A stretch of 64,000 bases of DNA from Typhlomys cinereus (GCA_023101885.1 JALPQD010000159.1:1640566-1704565); one strand, 5' to 3'. Positions 23,422-37,005 are shown, numbered from the stretch's first letter. Program-made: numbers and translations. The notes: generated from the letters alone by a model not told the origin.

Positions 23422-24486
23422 ATGCCCAAGTCAAAGTGCAGATACATAAGAAACAAAACCCAAGGAGACCAATCTCCCACTGAAAGAATTAACCCCTTAA
23501 GGATGGATTCCAACCAGAAAAAATTCACAGAAAACAGCCAAGAAAGACAGACCCAAGACAACCACATTCAAACTATGATCATTACATTAATTAATACTAT
23601 GAAAGAGGAAATCCAAGAGGAGTTAAACATCCGCATCAACCACTTTGAGCAGGAACACAACAGGCATTTGGAGGAGTTGAGAAAAACAGTTCAAGAAACA
23701 ATAAAAGGCATAGAGCAGTTAAAACAGTCTCAGGCAGACTTTAAAATTGAACTAAAAGACAAGTTATCTTCAACCCAAAGCTCAACAGAGAGTTTTATCA
23801 GCAGAACGACCGAAGCAGAAAATAGAATTTCAGATCTTGAACACAAAGTAAGAAAATTAACCAGCTCAATAGAAGAGATTGTTAAAGCCAAAAAAATACT
23901 GGAGAGGAGCATTCAAGAGAAATGGGACAACCTGAAGAAGTCTAACATGTGCATTCCTGGAATACCAGAGCAAGAATCTCAAAATAACACACCTGAGGAA
24001 ATTTCTCAAGTTATTATAAATGAAAACTTCCCTCAACTGAAGAATGAGAGGCCCATTCAAATACAAGAGGCATTTTGCACTCCAAACAGATATGACCAAA
24101 ACAGAAAATCGCTACAGCAAATAATAGTCAAAACACTCCACATTCACGACAAAGAAAAGGTGCTGAGAGCTTCAAGAAAAAAAAAGCAAGTCACTTTTAA
24201 AGGCAAACCTACTAAAATAACAAATGACTTCTAAATGGTAACAGTAAAAGCAAGAAGAGCTTGGAGAGACATACTTCAAGTATTAAATGAGCAAAAATGT
24301 AAACCCAGACTGATATACCTGGCAAAACTATCTGTCATGATCCAGGGAGAAAGAAAAATTTTCCCACACAAAGACTACTTGAAGGGATACAGGTCTACCA
24401 AACCAGGCCTTCAAAAAATGCTAGAAATAATACTCAAACTTGAAGAAAAGAACAAGCGTATCCAGGAGGACAGAAGGGAAGTATAA
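23422..24486 (+). pseudogene. L1-C ORF1 (RNA-binding chaperone), one nonsense codon
   Basis: The reading frame is open for 354 codons except for a TAA at 24232-24234, where L1-A reads TCA. The protein starts MPKSKCRYIRNKTQ. A long charged coiled coil (about residues 45-150) is followed by an RRM-like domain (IPGIPEQESQ, RPIQIQEAFCTPNRYDQ, IIVKTLHI) and a C-terminal domain (KVLRASRKKKQVTFKGKP, then VKARRAWRDILQVL), ending IQEDRREV. This order is that of mammalian L1 ORF1p, which forms coiled-coil trimers. The stop falls at residue 271, early in the C-terminal domain, so the product would keep coiled coil and RRM but lose most of that domain. It is the best preserved ORF1 in the window. Confidence 0.93.
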
Positions 24487-24543
24487 TGCCACAAAAATAT
24501 AAATATAAAACAATAAGCTTACAAAATCCACTAAATATAAAAA

Positions 24544-27500
24544 ATGTCCAGAATTAAAAAGAATGTCTCCATTATAACATTAAATGTCAATTCGCTTAAC
24601 TCACCGATTAAGAGACACAGATTACAAACTTGGATTAAAAATCACAACCCATCATTCTGCTGCCTTCAGGAAACTCATCTCACCACAAAAGATAGGCACA
24701 TCCTAAAACTGAAAGGCTGGTCCAAAATTCTACAAGCTAATGGAACCAGGAAACAGGCAGGCATAGCCATTATGCTCTCAGACAAAGTGGACTTCAAACA
24801 AAAAAAAATCATAAGAGACACAGATGGATACTACATATTAGTCACAGGTACAATTCACCAGGAAGCCTTCACAATACTGAACATATATGTACCCAATATG
24901 GGACCCACCACATTCATTAAGAAAATCCTACAGTGTCTAAAGGGAGAAATCAACCCCCAAATGATAATTCTTGGGGATTTCAACACCGCCCTCTCAACAT
25001 GGAATAGATCAACAGGTCAAAAGCTTAACAGGGACACTTTGGAACTTAATCAAACCCTAAAAGAAATGGACCTTACAGATCTCTATTGAACTTTTCATCC
25101 ACATACCAAAGAATACACATTTTTCTCAGTAGCACATGGAACTTTCTCCAAAATAGATCACATATTGGGCCACAAAATGAATCTCCACATATACAGGAAA
25201 GTTGAAATTTTAACCTATGCCCTATGAGACCACCACGGCCTAAAGCTGGACATTCACAACACAACAGAAGACGGAAAATACAACAACTTTTGGAAACTTA
25301 ACACTACGATGCTGAATGAGAACTGGATTCAGGAAGAAATTAAAAAGGAAATTCAAGATTTTCTGAAAGTGAACAATAATGAAAATACAACTTATCAAAA
25401 TCTCTGGGACACAGTGAAAGCTGTCCCAAGAGGTAAGTTCATAGATCTTAATGACTACATCAAAAAAATGGAAACACCAGAAATAAACAACTTAACAATG
25501 CAACTTAAAGCTTTAGCAAAACTAGAGCAATCTGATACCACAAGCAGTAGAAGAGAGGAGATTAGCAAAATAAGGGGAGAAATATCTGAAATCGAGATTT
25601 GGAAAATGATAGAGAAAATCAACCAGTCAAAAAGCTGGTTCTTAGAAAAAATCAGTAAGATTGATACACCCCTGTCTAAATTAACCAAAAGCAAGAGAGA
25701 GAAAACCCAAATGAACAAAATTAGAAATGAACATGGAGTTATCACTACTGATACCCAAGAAATCCAGAGAATTATAACGTCATATTTCAAAAACTTACAC
25801 TCTGTGAAATATGACAACACGAAAGAGATGGATGAATTCCTAAGTAAACAAAACTTACCTAAATTGAATCAGGAAGTTGTGAATTATTTAAATAGTCCTA
25901 TAACATAAAAGAAAATTGAGGAAGTAATCTCGAATCTTCCCACCAAAAAATGTCCTGGACCAGATGGATTCAGCACAGAGTTCTACCAGACATTTAAGGA
26001 GTTAATAACACCAATACTCCTTAAACTTTTCAATCAAATATCAAAGAAAGGAACACTAGCAAATTCCTTCTATGAAGCAAATATTGTTTTAATCCCAAAA
26101 CCTAATAAAGATACACTTAAAAAAGAAAACTACAGGCCAATCTCTCTGATGAACACAGTTGCCAATATTCTCAACAAAGTCTTAGCAAATTGGATTCAAA
26201 AACATATCAAAAAGATCATTCATGAGGACCAAGTAGGCTTCATCCCGGCACAAAAGGTTGGTTCAACATACGCAAATCAATAAATGTAATTCATCATGTA
26301 AGCCAGTCCAAAGTCCAAGACCACATGATACTCTCAATAGATGTAGAAAAAGCTTTTGACAAGATCCCACAGCCTTTTATGATCAAAACGCTAGAGACAG
26401 AAGGAATGGAAGGAACCTTTATCAATATAATGAAAGCAGTATACAACAAGCCCACAGCAAGGATTATACTCAATGGGGAAAAACTGGAAGCATTCTCACT
26501 TCGATCAGGAACTAGACAAGGCTGTCCACTCTCACCACTTCTGTTCAATATTGTACTTGAAATGTTAGCTGAAGCCATAAGACAAGAAAGGGACACGAGG
26601 GATTCAAATCGGCAAGGAAGAAGTCAAACTATCCCTATTTGCAGATGACATGATTTTATACCTGAGTGATCCCAAAAACTCCACCAGGAAGCTCCTGGAA
26701 CTAATTGAGACATTCAGCAGGGTAGCAGGATACAAAACAAATGTAGAAAAATGAGTGCCTTTCCTATATGCTCAGAATGAAAGAAGTGAAAAGCCCTGAG
26801 AGAAACAATCCCATTTACTATAGCTCCTTAAAAAATGAAATACCTTGCTATAAACCTAACCAAGGAGGTAAAAGACTTCACAATGCAAACTATAAAACCC
26901 TCAAGGAAGAAATTTCAGAAGACACCAGAAGGTGGAAACACCTCCCATGTTCCTGGATTGGCAGAATCAACATTGTAAAAATTACCATCCTACCAAAGGC
27001 AATATACAAATTCAATGCTATACCAATTAAAATCTCAAACCAATTCTTTAAAGAAGTCGACCACACAACCTCAAAATTCATATTCATTCACAAAAGACCC
27101 AGGATAGCAAAGAAAATCCTGAGTAACAAAAACACCACTGGAGGTATCACCATTCCAAACCTTAGTCTATACTACAATTCCATAGTTGTATAAACAGCCT
27201 GGTACTGGCTCCAAAATAGAGATGCAGATCAATGGATAAGGGTTCAAGACCCAGATATAAACACACAAAATTACAGCCATTTGGTCTTTGACAAAGGGCC
27301 CAAAAAATCCAATGGAAAAGAACAGTATCTTCAACAAATGGTGCTGGAAAAACTGGATCTTCACATGTAGAAGATTAAAACTGGACCAGTACATGTCACT
27401 TTCTATAAGACTTAATTCCAAATGGATCAACGACCATGATTTAAGGCCACAGACTATAAAAACCATAGTTGAAAGGCTAGGGAATTCCCTCTAGCTGATT

Positions 27501-28356
27501 GGGCTAGGCCAACATTTCCTAAACAGACATCCAATGGCACAGTCACTGCTACCAACTCTCAACAGGGATCTTGTGAAATTAAAGAGCTCCTGTTTAGATA
27601 AAGAGATTGTAACACGAGCTCAAAGGCAACCCACAGAGTGGGAGAAAATCTTCACTAACCACATATCTGATAGAGCTCTACTATCCAGAGTGCACAAGAA
27701 CTTATAAAACTAAACACCAAGGAAACTAATGACCCAATTAAAAAATGGGCCCTGGAACTTAAAAGAAACTTTATTAGGGATGAAATTAAAATGTCTAACA
27801 AATATCTTAAAAAATGCTCCACTTCTTTAGCCATCAGGGAAATGCAAATCAAAACTTCCCTGAGATATCATCTCACTCTGGTCAGGATGGCAAAAATCCA
27901 CAATACAAACAACAACAAACGTTGGAGAGGATGTGGGGAGAGGGAAACTCTCCTACATTGCTGGTGGGAATGCAGGCTCATACAGCCACTCTGGCGAGCC
28001 GTCTGGAGATTCTTAAAGAAATTAAAGATTGAAATGCCATATGGCCCTGAGATTCCACTTTTGGGTATAACCCCTCATGCAGCAGAGGTTCACCTTGATA
28101 GCACAAGTGCAACCATGTTCGTAGCTGCACTGTTTACAATAGCAAAGTTATGGAATCAGCCCAAATGTCCAACAGTTGACAAATGAATAAGGAAATGTGG
28201 TACATCTATACAATAGAGTACTATTGAGCCATCAAAAATGATGAATTACTGGAATTTGCTGGGAAATGGATGTCATTAGAAACAGTTATATTAAGTGAAG
28301 TATCCCAGACCCAGAAAATTAAGTGCCGTATGTACTCCCTAATAGGTGGCTCCTAG
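24544..28356 (+). pseudogene. L1-C ORF2 (endonuclease / reverse transcriptase), broken
   Basis: The ATG at 24544 starts MSRIKKNVS. The first 181 codons hold most of the endonuclease (LNVN, QETHL, IYVPN, GDFN) and end at a TGA at 25087-25089. A TGA also replaces the serine codon of the catalytic SDHH motif near 25226. The segment 25309-25908 is open in the original frame and ends at a TAA where other copies have Tyr. Fingers/palm motifs are at 25930-26320, FADD at 26638-26649, and the thumb-like region at 26768-27193. The C-terminal zinc motif ([13 protein letters not shown]; first Cys replaced by Arg) is in 27791-28186. The last codons, YSLIGGS, end with a TAG at 28354-28356. Confidence 0.93.
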
Positions 28357-29395
28357 TACCAAACCCACCCAGCCCACCTAGAGAAACTCGGTGATAAATC
28401 TCTGTAATACAGTAATTGCAAGGATTATGACCAGGAGGGACCGGGTTGGAGGGCCACACCAGAAACAAGGAGAGAGGGGACCATGTAACAGCAGAGAAAA
28501 TAGACCTCCATCAAGGACTGCAAGTAAGCAATTGGACATCTGGTTAAGTTTACAGAATTTTCGTTCCTGATCATTTACAGTTGAGGGGGTGTGATCTCAC
28601 ACCAAGGGGAGGGCATATAGTCTGGCAGATAATAAGTAACTGTTTTGCAAGTGGGTGATTGACCCCTCCCTCACTGTGGTTTCCTACATTTATTACATCT
28701 ACCTTTGAATATACTCTTATAACAAGACTCTAGTTTAACATATTTTTATCTCTGGCCAGGGGGTGACAACCAATACCCATGAGGAAAACCGCAAAAGAAA
28801 ATCAACAAACCATAATCCAGAACTTCAGAGACTCTATATCAAGCACCTGGGACTAGGCCAGCCTAATCTCTCCCCATCCTGAAGCTCAGGGAAATTTGTG
28901 GAAGAGGGGGCGGTAAGAATGTAAGAGCACAAGGATGGGAAGAGTAATGATATGCAAGATACTCCACACAAGTTAGGGCCGAAGCAATCATAATTAGACT
29001 TTGCATGCCCTGCACAATATCCAACACACTATTGACCCCACAAAGTGTAGCATTTGCTAAAAGCACAAGATCCTTGGAGGCAAGGTATTGACAGCCATAG
29101 TAGTGTTCCTATGCTTAAGGGGAACAAAGGAAAGGGAAATGCTGCTGGGCCATTGTACATCATCGGAGAGGAGGACCCAGAGGATAGTTTGGCATGCACA
29201 TTAAAGTATTTTCTGGGTATTGGGGGACGGGAGGCACTGGGGACTGGGGATGGAGGGGTGAAGGGAAGGTGTGCAGAGGGGTCGGGGTAAGGAGGAGGGA
29301 GGGAGGGAACTGGTATACCTATTAAGTTTGTATGAGTGGAGATAATAAAAAAATGTTAAAAATAAATAAATAAATAAAAACTGCAAAAAAAAAAA
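28357..29395 (+). other. L1-C 3' UTR and tail
   Basis: Same plan as the L1-A 3' UTR, with a G-rich purine tract at about 29215-29315, then TACCTATTAAGTTTGTATGAG, an AAAT repeat and an A-run. Open frames such as 28863-29066 lie in it and are not genes. Confidence 0.87.
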
Positions 29396-30654
29396 ATCCC
29401 AAAGTGAAATAAATTGAAAAGATGAAGGACTAAAAGTGAATTATAAGGTTATGTATGTCAATAACCTTTATTATGGTGATATCATTAGAGAATATGGGAT
29501 ATGTCCAGACACATTAAATGATACATATGGAATATTTGTTATTCATGCTATATGTTATATCTGTCATAAAATCAAATAGACGGTTTATAATATACTTTAT
29601 CTAAACCATGTGTCCATGTCTCTAAATATTAGTAGGTATCTGAAAAATTCTGGTATCAATAACTGTATTAGCAAATTATTAGATAGTCAAATGTATATTT
29701 GTTACTTCAGGTAGTAAATAAATAGAATATTTATACAATTCAATAAATAGTTACTGAGTTCATGTAATAGGAATGTTCAAAGAACGTTGACAATCTAAGC
29801 TTGGGTATTCCTAGGATACACTACAATGGTAACTCTTTCCACATTGACAATGGACCACAATTTTAAAAAGCCCCCATTGTAATATATGTGGCGCTTCAGT
29901 GGGCAAAGTCATGTGTGGAGGTTACTCTTCCCCTTGTAAAGAACCTGTCTCAGAAAAATTCTCTGGGTGTAGTTGCTTCTCCTGTGGTCTTCACTAGTAC
30001 TTATGGGAATGTTGATATGACAGCCATGGTGTAAGCCCTGTGATTCACACTTGCAGAGGGACAGGAGAGTGGGAAGAGATATGGGTAGATTGAAGAGGGA
30101 AGGGAAAGATGAGAGAGGAGAGAGTGGGGAAAGAGTGTGGGAAATGACCTAAACTCATTTTGTTTCTATATAAAAAATTCTTAATTCTAATGCACATCTT
30201 CAGACTAAATGTTTTAACAGTTTTCTTTGACAGTGAATATGTTTCTTAGAAAGAATTTTCAAAGATAAAAGATGTATTTAGACCTTATTATCTGGGAAGT
30301 TAGCTACTAAGACTTAGAAGAGAAGATTCATTGTTGTCTTTTATGTGTCTCTTGTAAATTTGCACGTTATTATGCCTCCACAAATGTGTTTACTTTGTTT
30401 TTCCAACAAATCTATTACAGAAAGAGGCTCATAGTTTCTCAGATTTGAACATAAATGTATGAGATATTTTCAGTTGCTACATCACTTTTCCATAATTGTT
30501 ACTATTTGCTTTCTCCTCCATTTTATGTTGTATATGCAGTGTGTGTATGTGCAGATACATGTGTGCACGTTCATTTCTGTGTGGGTGCAGTTGTGGGTGG
30601 AATGCCTAAGTTCATACCTGGATTCATTCGTGATTGTTTTCTTCTTTATTCTTT
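29396..30654. other. Non-coding spacer; purine-rich stretch at about 30050-30150
   Basis: No gene. The G/A-rich stretch at about 30050-30150, ending in an AT-rich run, looks like the end of an old L1-type 3' UTR, but divergence prevents a firm call. Confidence 0.45.
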
Positions 30655-31075
30655 TTTATTTTTATTTAATTTATTTATTTATTTCTTCCACTCATACAAT
30701 GTTGATAAGTACCCCATTCCCCTCCCTCCCTCCATCCCTCCCCTAATCCCCTTGATCCCTCCCCTCTTTTCCCTTTCCTTTCCCCCCTCCCTCCCTTTCT
30801 CCCAGTGCTCCCTCCCCCCCATTCCTGGAGCATCCTTTAGTATGCATGTCAAACTTCCCTCTGGGTCCTCTTCTCTGATGAGGTGTAAGGACTCAGTGGC
30901 ATTGCCTAGAGCTCTTTTTTGTGTTTCCCTTTAGTATAGGAACACTATTGTGGCTGTTAATCCCTTGCCTCTAAGAATCCTAGTGCCTGTGATCCATGCT
31001 AGACTTTGGGGGTTCAATGATATGTTGGTATAGAGGGGCTGTAGTCATACACAGAACTTGCTGATAGGGGTAGAC
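30655..31075 (-). mobile_element. 5'-truncated L1 3' end, antisense
   Basis: From the left: a TTTA/TTTTA tail, CACTCATACAATGTTGATAAG, a C-rich tract (about 30715-30830), then TATGCATGTCAAACTTCCCTC and AATCCCTTGCCTCTAAGAAT. These are the antisense L1 3' UTR blocks seen in L1-B, more diverged. The open frame 30455-30934 crosses the boundary and is not a gene. Confidence 0.82.
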
Positions 31076-31149
31076 TGGTTAACCAGCTTTCTCTTGGAAC
31101 TTTGCATCCTTGACTTCTTTTTAAGATTAATTTATTTTATTTATTTTGC

Positions 31150-31358
31150 ATACATGTGTGTGTGTTTGTGTTTATGTGTATGTGTTTCAGAGGGGGCATT
31201 GGGTGATCCTATGAAGGACCAAGGGTGACTTCAGGAATCATCCTGGATTGCTTCTATCTCCTTTTTTGCTTGGCTGTGTGATTGCCTAGGTGGGATCCCA
31301 ACCCAGGCCCTTCTGCTTGGGAGGCAGAATCATAACCCCTGAGTTATCTCTTCAGCCC
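31150..31358 (-). mobile_element. B2-type SINE, antisense
   Basis: On + it begins with a TG-rich tail, passes GACTTCAGGAATCATCCTGG and ends CTGAGTTATCTCTTCAGCCCC, the complement of the B2 head. An imperfect flanking pair (CATCCTTGACTTCT near 31108, CATCTCTGCCTTCT near 31359) may be its target-site duplication. Confidence 0.78.
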
Positions 31359-31500
31359 CCATCTCTGCCTTCTAAGGCTGGAATTACATGTTGGTCTCCA
31401 CACCCACTCTGTATTTCACATGGGTTCTGGACTTCCAAACTAAAGTCTTTTTGTTTGCATGACAAGCAAACAACATTTTAACCACAGGGCCATCTCCTTG
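31359..31500 (-). mobile_element. B4/RSINE-like SINE, antisense
   Basis: A B1-like part (CTGCCTTCTAAGGCTGGAAT, ACATGTTGGTCTCCACACCC) is followed by an ID-like part (GGGTTCTGGACTTCCAAAC, TTTTAACCACAGGGCCATC). That fusion order is typical of rodent B4/RSINE1. It directly abuts the B2 on its left. Confidence 0.55.
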
Positions 31501-34500
31501 TTTTTCTGTATTTTCAATAAAGAATTGATTAAAAGTCTTTCAACTTTTGAAATACAATTTCACTCATGTTATAAACTGCCTTTGAATGACCTAGAAATTC
31601 AAAATGAAAAGAGGATAGAAAATCTTTCTTCATAAGACTGGAGTCTTCATCAATCCATGACTGCCAGAAGGATGCATTTGGCTTGGATACATTAGATATG
31701 TCTTTTTACAATTACTACCAATGTAAGGAAGCATTTAAGGCTGTTCATTATAGATCCAATAACACAGATCCTGCTGTTATTAGGTTACTTCACAGTTTGT
31801 GTAGTAGAGAAGAGATTGACTGTCTCTGCTATTGAGTAGCTAGCTATCTGATCATACTTATTTCCTATTAAAATAACGTTAATATGAGCTACAGAAGAAA
31901 ACCAAGTCAATCAAACCATCCTGGGCCACAGAAGGAGACCTTTACTGACAAAAGCACAGATAATTAATTAAGAAAAATTACATTTTTGTTGTATTCCAAA
32001 ATAAGAAATAAGTAAATTTCTCAATTATCTGCTCATTTCCATTTCTTTTTTTTGTAAAAAATCATCAATTTTATTTAAAACATAGAACAAGCTTGAAAAG
32101 AAGCATGAAGCACAAACAGAAAAACACTTTAGAATGACTTCAAAGCACAATTTTACTTTTTCTTATAAATTTCCATATTTTAAACATTTATGTAGGTATG
32201 TATTAATTTATAACCAACTTCCATTTCTTATACCACAATCAATCTAGTCACTATATTTATCCACAACAAATAAGTCCCAAGATACTAGGGCAAATGAAAT
32301 TCTGGATAAAACTAAATCATGTAATTTATGTGTTCTCCATCTATGTTTCCCTGAGTCTGCAGAAATACGAAAACAGAATATGAACATATTTTGGGAGAAT
32401 ATTCAGATATTGGCAATATTGTTTTCCTTCTATATGTGAAAAATTGTACTGTAAGATGTGGGAAAATTTCAGCATACTTTTTGTGACTCTGGTATTTCCT
32501 TGTCATAGATGATTGGGGCACCCAACATGTTTTCTGAAAGGTCTAGAATGCACTCCTTGAACAGTGGTATCCTGCAGGCCTTCATGGAATCCTCATTGTA
32601 TCCAGTTATTCATGCATAGAGCATAACAAATGTAATGATCTCTACACTTGTCTGTCTTTGGAAAGGTAGTTTCCAAACTTTACTTATTAGGGTAGCAACA
32701 ATAAAGGCAATGGTCTTGAGGGAAAAAAAAAACTAGCTGGTATAATTTATACCTTGGCATATGGTAAATAGTGATGCGGGTTGAAAAATAACCAAAGATT
32801 AATTCTTTATTGCCATAACGATAAGCATTCAGAGATGTTCACTGCTAGGAAATTATTCCAGTTTCTCTTCATACTGCTGATACATACACAACCAAATAAC
32901 TTAGTGGAGCAAGAGGTTTTAGTCTTGCTTACAATTACATTTGCAGTTTACAACCCAGCTTGACAAGAGACTTGATACAACCAACAGTAGCTGAAGGAAT
33001 TGACAAGGGGATATTCACAGGAAGAGTTGAATGAGAGACATGCTGTTTTGTTAGTCAAAATGTTTACATGCCAGCAGGCTAAAGTATGCACAATTAGTGA
33101 ACCATTTCTGTTTTATCTACCTGCTCAAGACATTATCATATGCATGTACTAGATCTTCCTTTATCAGTTAGATAATCTTTAGATCCTCACAGATTCATCA
33201 AGAGCTCAGCCTTCAGTTGTCAAATGGACATCTATATCTACCTGGCACAGCAATGTTTTTACATCAAAACTTCCATGAGTCAATTGTACAGATGTAAATT
33301 GCCTATACACAAAACTATGCTGGAAGCCTATGGAATCCCAATGTTATTCATGGGTTCTTCCTCACCAAGTAGGCATTAAGCATGTTTTTTGGAGCAATGG
33401 AAGAAGCAAAGAGAGTAGTACAGTTGCTTTAAGGTCATGGATCTATTTAAAAATTACATAAAATCCTTAATTGTAAAATGTCTTGTCCATGTGGCATGCA
33501 TTGTGCACACAGTGATTTGGTTTCCATTTTTACCATCTTTTCAACTATGAAAATGTATGTGTATACAATAATGAAGCAAAATAAGAACTTTCAAGTTTCA
33601 CATTTATGAAAGATTTGGACAGAATCCATTCCTAGCTTGGACCTAAAGGTTAGATTTGAGGAATCATAAATGTCAGATTCCACACAGTAGGACTGAGATT
33701 GAAATTATGTCTGGAGACTAAAAGGTCACTAGTAGTAGGAAGGAGTCAGGAAGTAATGAGAGTACTTGTACTACATGCATTATAGAGTAGAGTAAAACTC
33801 TTTGGCCTAAAGAGTCAACCTTTGACAAAGTGGTTTCATATTTCATATTTGCATTACTTAGGTACTCCTGTGGTGGTTCTGAACAAGATGAAAAAAATAT
33901 TTTTTTTCATGAACAAATACACTATTTTGCATATAAAACAGCTATTTTCCTCTGACCCTACATCTTGATTGTGTTCAGTGTCTAATTTTAAAAAATCGAA
34001 ATGAATTTTCACAAATACGAGTTGGAAGAAAAGCCTGATTTTATATGACCGTTGCTGAAGAACCTCCCAAACAACACATACTTTTGCCACAGAATATGAC
34101 AAGGGTGTTGCTTCAACTTCCAATTCTTAACATTACATGATTCACATTTTGAGAAACTCTACATTTCAAAACACCAGGATTCAAATCTTCATGAGGACTT
34201 AAAGTTTACATTCAATTAGAAAAAGGACAGAGTAGAATAATTTACAGTATTCACTCTTAGTTACAAAACATATAGATAGGAAGTAGTTATAATGAAATTC
34301 AGAATATTTGATGTTTTTGAAGAAAGAGTTTGGTATGGAAATATGCCACACATGGAGAGAGATGTCCAGGGTGACTGGATTGTTCTAGTTCTTACTTGTT
34401 GTAGGATGGTACGTGGTTTTATCTTACAATAATTTTCTAAGATAAGGAACTCTACAAGTGTAGAATCAAATAAACAACATCATCATCCCCTGGGAAATTG

Positions 34501-35861
34501 TTAGAAGTGCAAATTTTCAAAACTTACTTCAGGTTTCTGAACCTGAAACTCTCAGAATAGTGCCCACCAGGCAGCCTTTTAACAAGCTCTCCACGAGCTT
34601 CAGATGCAAGCTCAAGTTTACAAATCATTGTTCTATTCGTTCTGTGTGGCTTGCTGAGACTATTTTATTTTACAAAAAGAAAATTTATAAAAGGTTACAG
34701 ACCAATGTGATCTTTAAAAGGCAACTTCTACATGTAGCTTTAAAATTTATATATTTATAGGATGAAAAGTGTGAAAAATTTATATCAAACACCTAATATT
34801 ATTTAATTTGTAGGTGAAATTTATTTAATTTGTAGGTGAACTTTAAAAGGAGAATTTATATTTAGTTACTTTATGTGTTCAATAATTTGGATTGAATACT
34901 ATTTTAGCAATATAAAACATTAAGAAAAAAAGCAAAAACTAAAATTTTGACTAAGATTTTCCAAACATTTTTCTTGAAAACCCTTGTTTCACACAAAGTG
35001 TTAACTGTTGCCTGACTTAAAATGGCTAGAAGTAACATAATTGTATAAATGTATAAACTACACCTCAAAAATGGTTCAAAGTTTCAGACAAGAGGAATAA
35101 GCCATAGTGATCTTTCCTACAGCATAAGGATTATGATCAGTAACAATGTATTGTGTATTTCAAACTTGTTGAAATTATTTGAATTGATTAGCTAATTATC
35201 TTGATTTGATCATTAACATGTAAGTACTGAGATATCATGTTGTACTCAATAAATAAGTACAATTGTTATTTTTGTTGCAAACTGAACTTAACTCTTAAAT
35301 TATAAAAATAAATGGGCATTATAAATTTTTAAACACTCCTAATATACTTACCTTCAAGCAGTAGTTCCAAAGTTATTTAAAACTATAAATAATTTCTTCA
35401 TAAAATTCCTGCACACATTTGGCAGATTTAGTGATATAAACAAACTTTGTAGCTTTGTAGCTTATTCAAGGTTATGAGATACAACTGTGCAAATATTCCC
35501 CGAAATGTATGTTTAGAAAAATGACATGGCAACTTGAAATTAGTATATATCATATATATCATAGACACCTACATTACATCATAATTAGTTTCAATGGAAC
35601 GATACCATCATCATGAGACTTTGTAATTACTTTGCTATGCCAGTAGCAACTTCCCATATCAGATAATGACAACTATTTTTCCTAGAACAGACGTGAGCGG
35701 GATGTATTCAAGTCCTCTTTTCAACCAGGCACCAAACTTGGGCTATAAAAATTTCAGACTCTAAAAAGAATTTTGTCAGTTTCGCCTTCCTATTCCCATG
35801 AAAAAAACTGAAACATATGCTAACATATTTCTCACAGTTCAATGATACATACTATCTTTTG
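31501..35861. other. Unique AT-rich non-coding DNA
   Basis: No long open frame has a recognisable domain (33854-34123 and 34560-34760 are chance frames) and no dated repeat is visible. It is the longest stretch here without a recent insertion. Confidence 0.5.
34801..34840. repeat. Short tandem duplication, period 22 bp
   Basis: ATTTAATTTGTAGGTGAA occurs at 34801-34818 and again at 34823-34840 with a 4-bp linker. It looks like a small replication-slippage duplication. Confidence 0.8.
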
Positions 35862-36095
35862 GATCCTGCCTTAGACATCTCAGCATTATAAGGACCCAGA
35901 GGGAAGTTTGACATGCACACTAAAGGATGCTCCAGGAATGGAGGGTGGGAGAGGGCACTGGGGGAAAAGGAAGCAGGGGGGAAAAGAAGGGGAAAAGGGG
36001 GAAGAAAACAAGGGGATCCAGGGAGGGGTGGAGGGAGGGAGGGGAATAAGGTATTTATCAACTTTGTATGAGTGGAAGAAATTAAAAAAAAGAAT
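35862..36095 (+). mobile_element. Short 5'-truncated L1 3' end
   Basis: AAGGACCCAGAGGGAAGTTT, GACATGCACACTAAAGGATG, a G/A-rich tract at 35930-36050, and ATCAACTTTGTATGAGTGGA with an A-run are the terminal blocks of the L1 3' UTR. Only about 230 bp inserted. Open frames on both strands here are compositional. Confidence 0.82.
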
Positions 36096-36184
36096 AATTC
36101 ACTTTTTTAAACTAATGAATACCTAACAATATAAGGATCCTCTCCTTTTGCCAATGTAAAAAAGGGTATAATCTTATTTTCTTA

Positions 36185-36449
36185 ATGTGTGTGTGTGTGT
36201 GTCTAGGTGTGTATCAAAGAGAGTGCTGTGCGTCTCTGTGAAGGACCAAGGATGACTTTCAGAATCATTCTGGATTGTTTTTACCTCCTTTTTGCTTCAC
36301 TCTGGGATCTCCAAGACTCTGCCCACCAAGACCAGAAGTGCAGGACGCTGCCATTTCTGCCTGGCCTTTTTACGTGGGACCTCGGATCAGAACTCAGGTG
36401 CTTCTGTTTGTGAGGCAGAGTTCTAACCCCTGAGCCATCTCTCCAGCCC
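36185..36449 (-). mobile_element. B2-type SINE, antisense
   Basis: TG repeats at 36186-36203, GACTTTCAGAATCATTCTGG, then TGAGGCAGAGTTCTAACCCC and TGAGCCATCTCTCCAGCCC, the complement of the B2 A-box head. Imperfect flanks (TATAATCTTATTT near 36166, CTTAATCTTAATTT near 36458) may be the duplication. The open frames 36207-36413 (+) and 36281-36517 (-) are inside it. Confidence 0.82.
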
Positions 36450-36839
36450 AAGAATGGCTTAATCTTAATTTGGCTAATCACTAGTTGGAAGACATAAGGA
36501 GGTTTCAGGTGAACCAATGCTCCTTCATGTGTGTGTGTAAAAGTCAGCCAGTCTTATTTTGGTGTTGCTTTTGCTTTAACACTAAAGTGAGTTGTATTTC
36601 TAGTAAGAGGCATTTTTGTTAGCACATGTGTTATGCTTATTTTCTCTCTTAGCTAGGTTTGCAATCTGCTCCAAGATATTTCTTATATTTTCTTTAGTGT
36701 TGAGCATAAACCCCAACTCCTCAAACATGCTAGACAAACATTCTGTGTCTTAGTGTTGTCTCAATATCTCAAGAGAATGGTTAAAGATTGTTGAATAAGT
36801 AGTGACAAGCAAGAATATTTCAATACCATTTTTAGAAAC

Positions 36840-37005
36840 TTCATTGTGTCATATACTTTTTGGTATAATCCATTTTCATTTTCATTAAATAAAGATTTTT
36901 TATTTCTTTCTTTATTTCTTTCATGACCCATTTATTATTAAATAGTGTGTTTTTAGTTTATATGAATTTGTAGTTTCCCTTGTTACAGTTTTCAAATATC
37001 GCAGT
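36840..37005 (-). mobile_element. Old L1 ORF2 fragment, antisense (tentative)
   Basis: CATGACCCATTTATTATTAA followed by TTTAGTTTATATGAATTTGT resembles, in antisense, the L1 ORF2 stretch encoding the SWKLNN...NENW region. It is much older than the named L1 copies. Confidence 0.35.

Larger units (their letters stand above)
22572..29395 (+). mobile_element. L1-C: near full-length LINE-1, defective
   Basis: A sense-oriented L1 with a GC-rich start at about 22572, a leader like that of L1-A, an almost intact ORF1, a damaged ORF2, a 3' UTR and a compound tail (AAAT repeats, then a 12-A run ending near 29395). I found no convincing target-site duplication, so the 5' boundary is approximate. The promoter part holds about one unit, so the element may be slightly 5'-truncated. 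Confidence 0.93.

Noticed and set aside
22572..29395. Target-site duplication for L1-C
   Set aside because: Short A-rich matches (AAAAAGAA versus GAAAAGATGAA) exist, but none is adjacent to both ends; not convincing.
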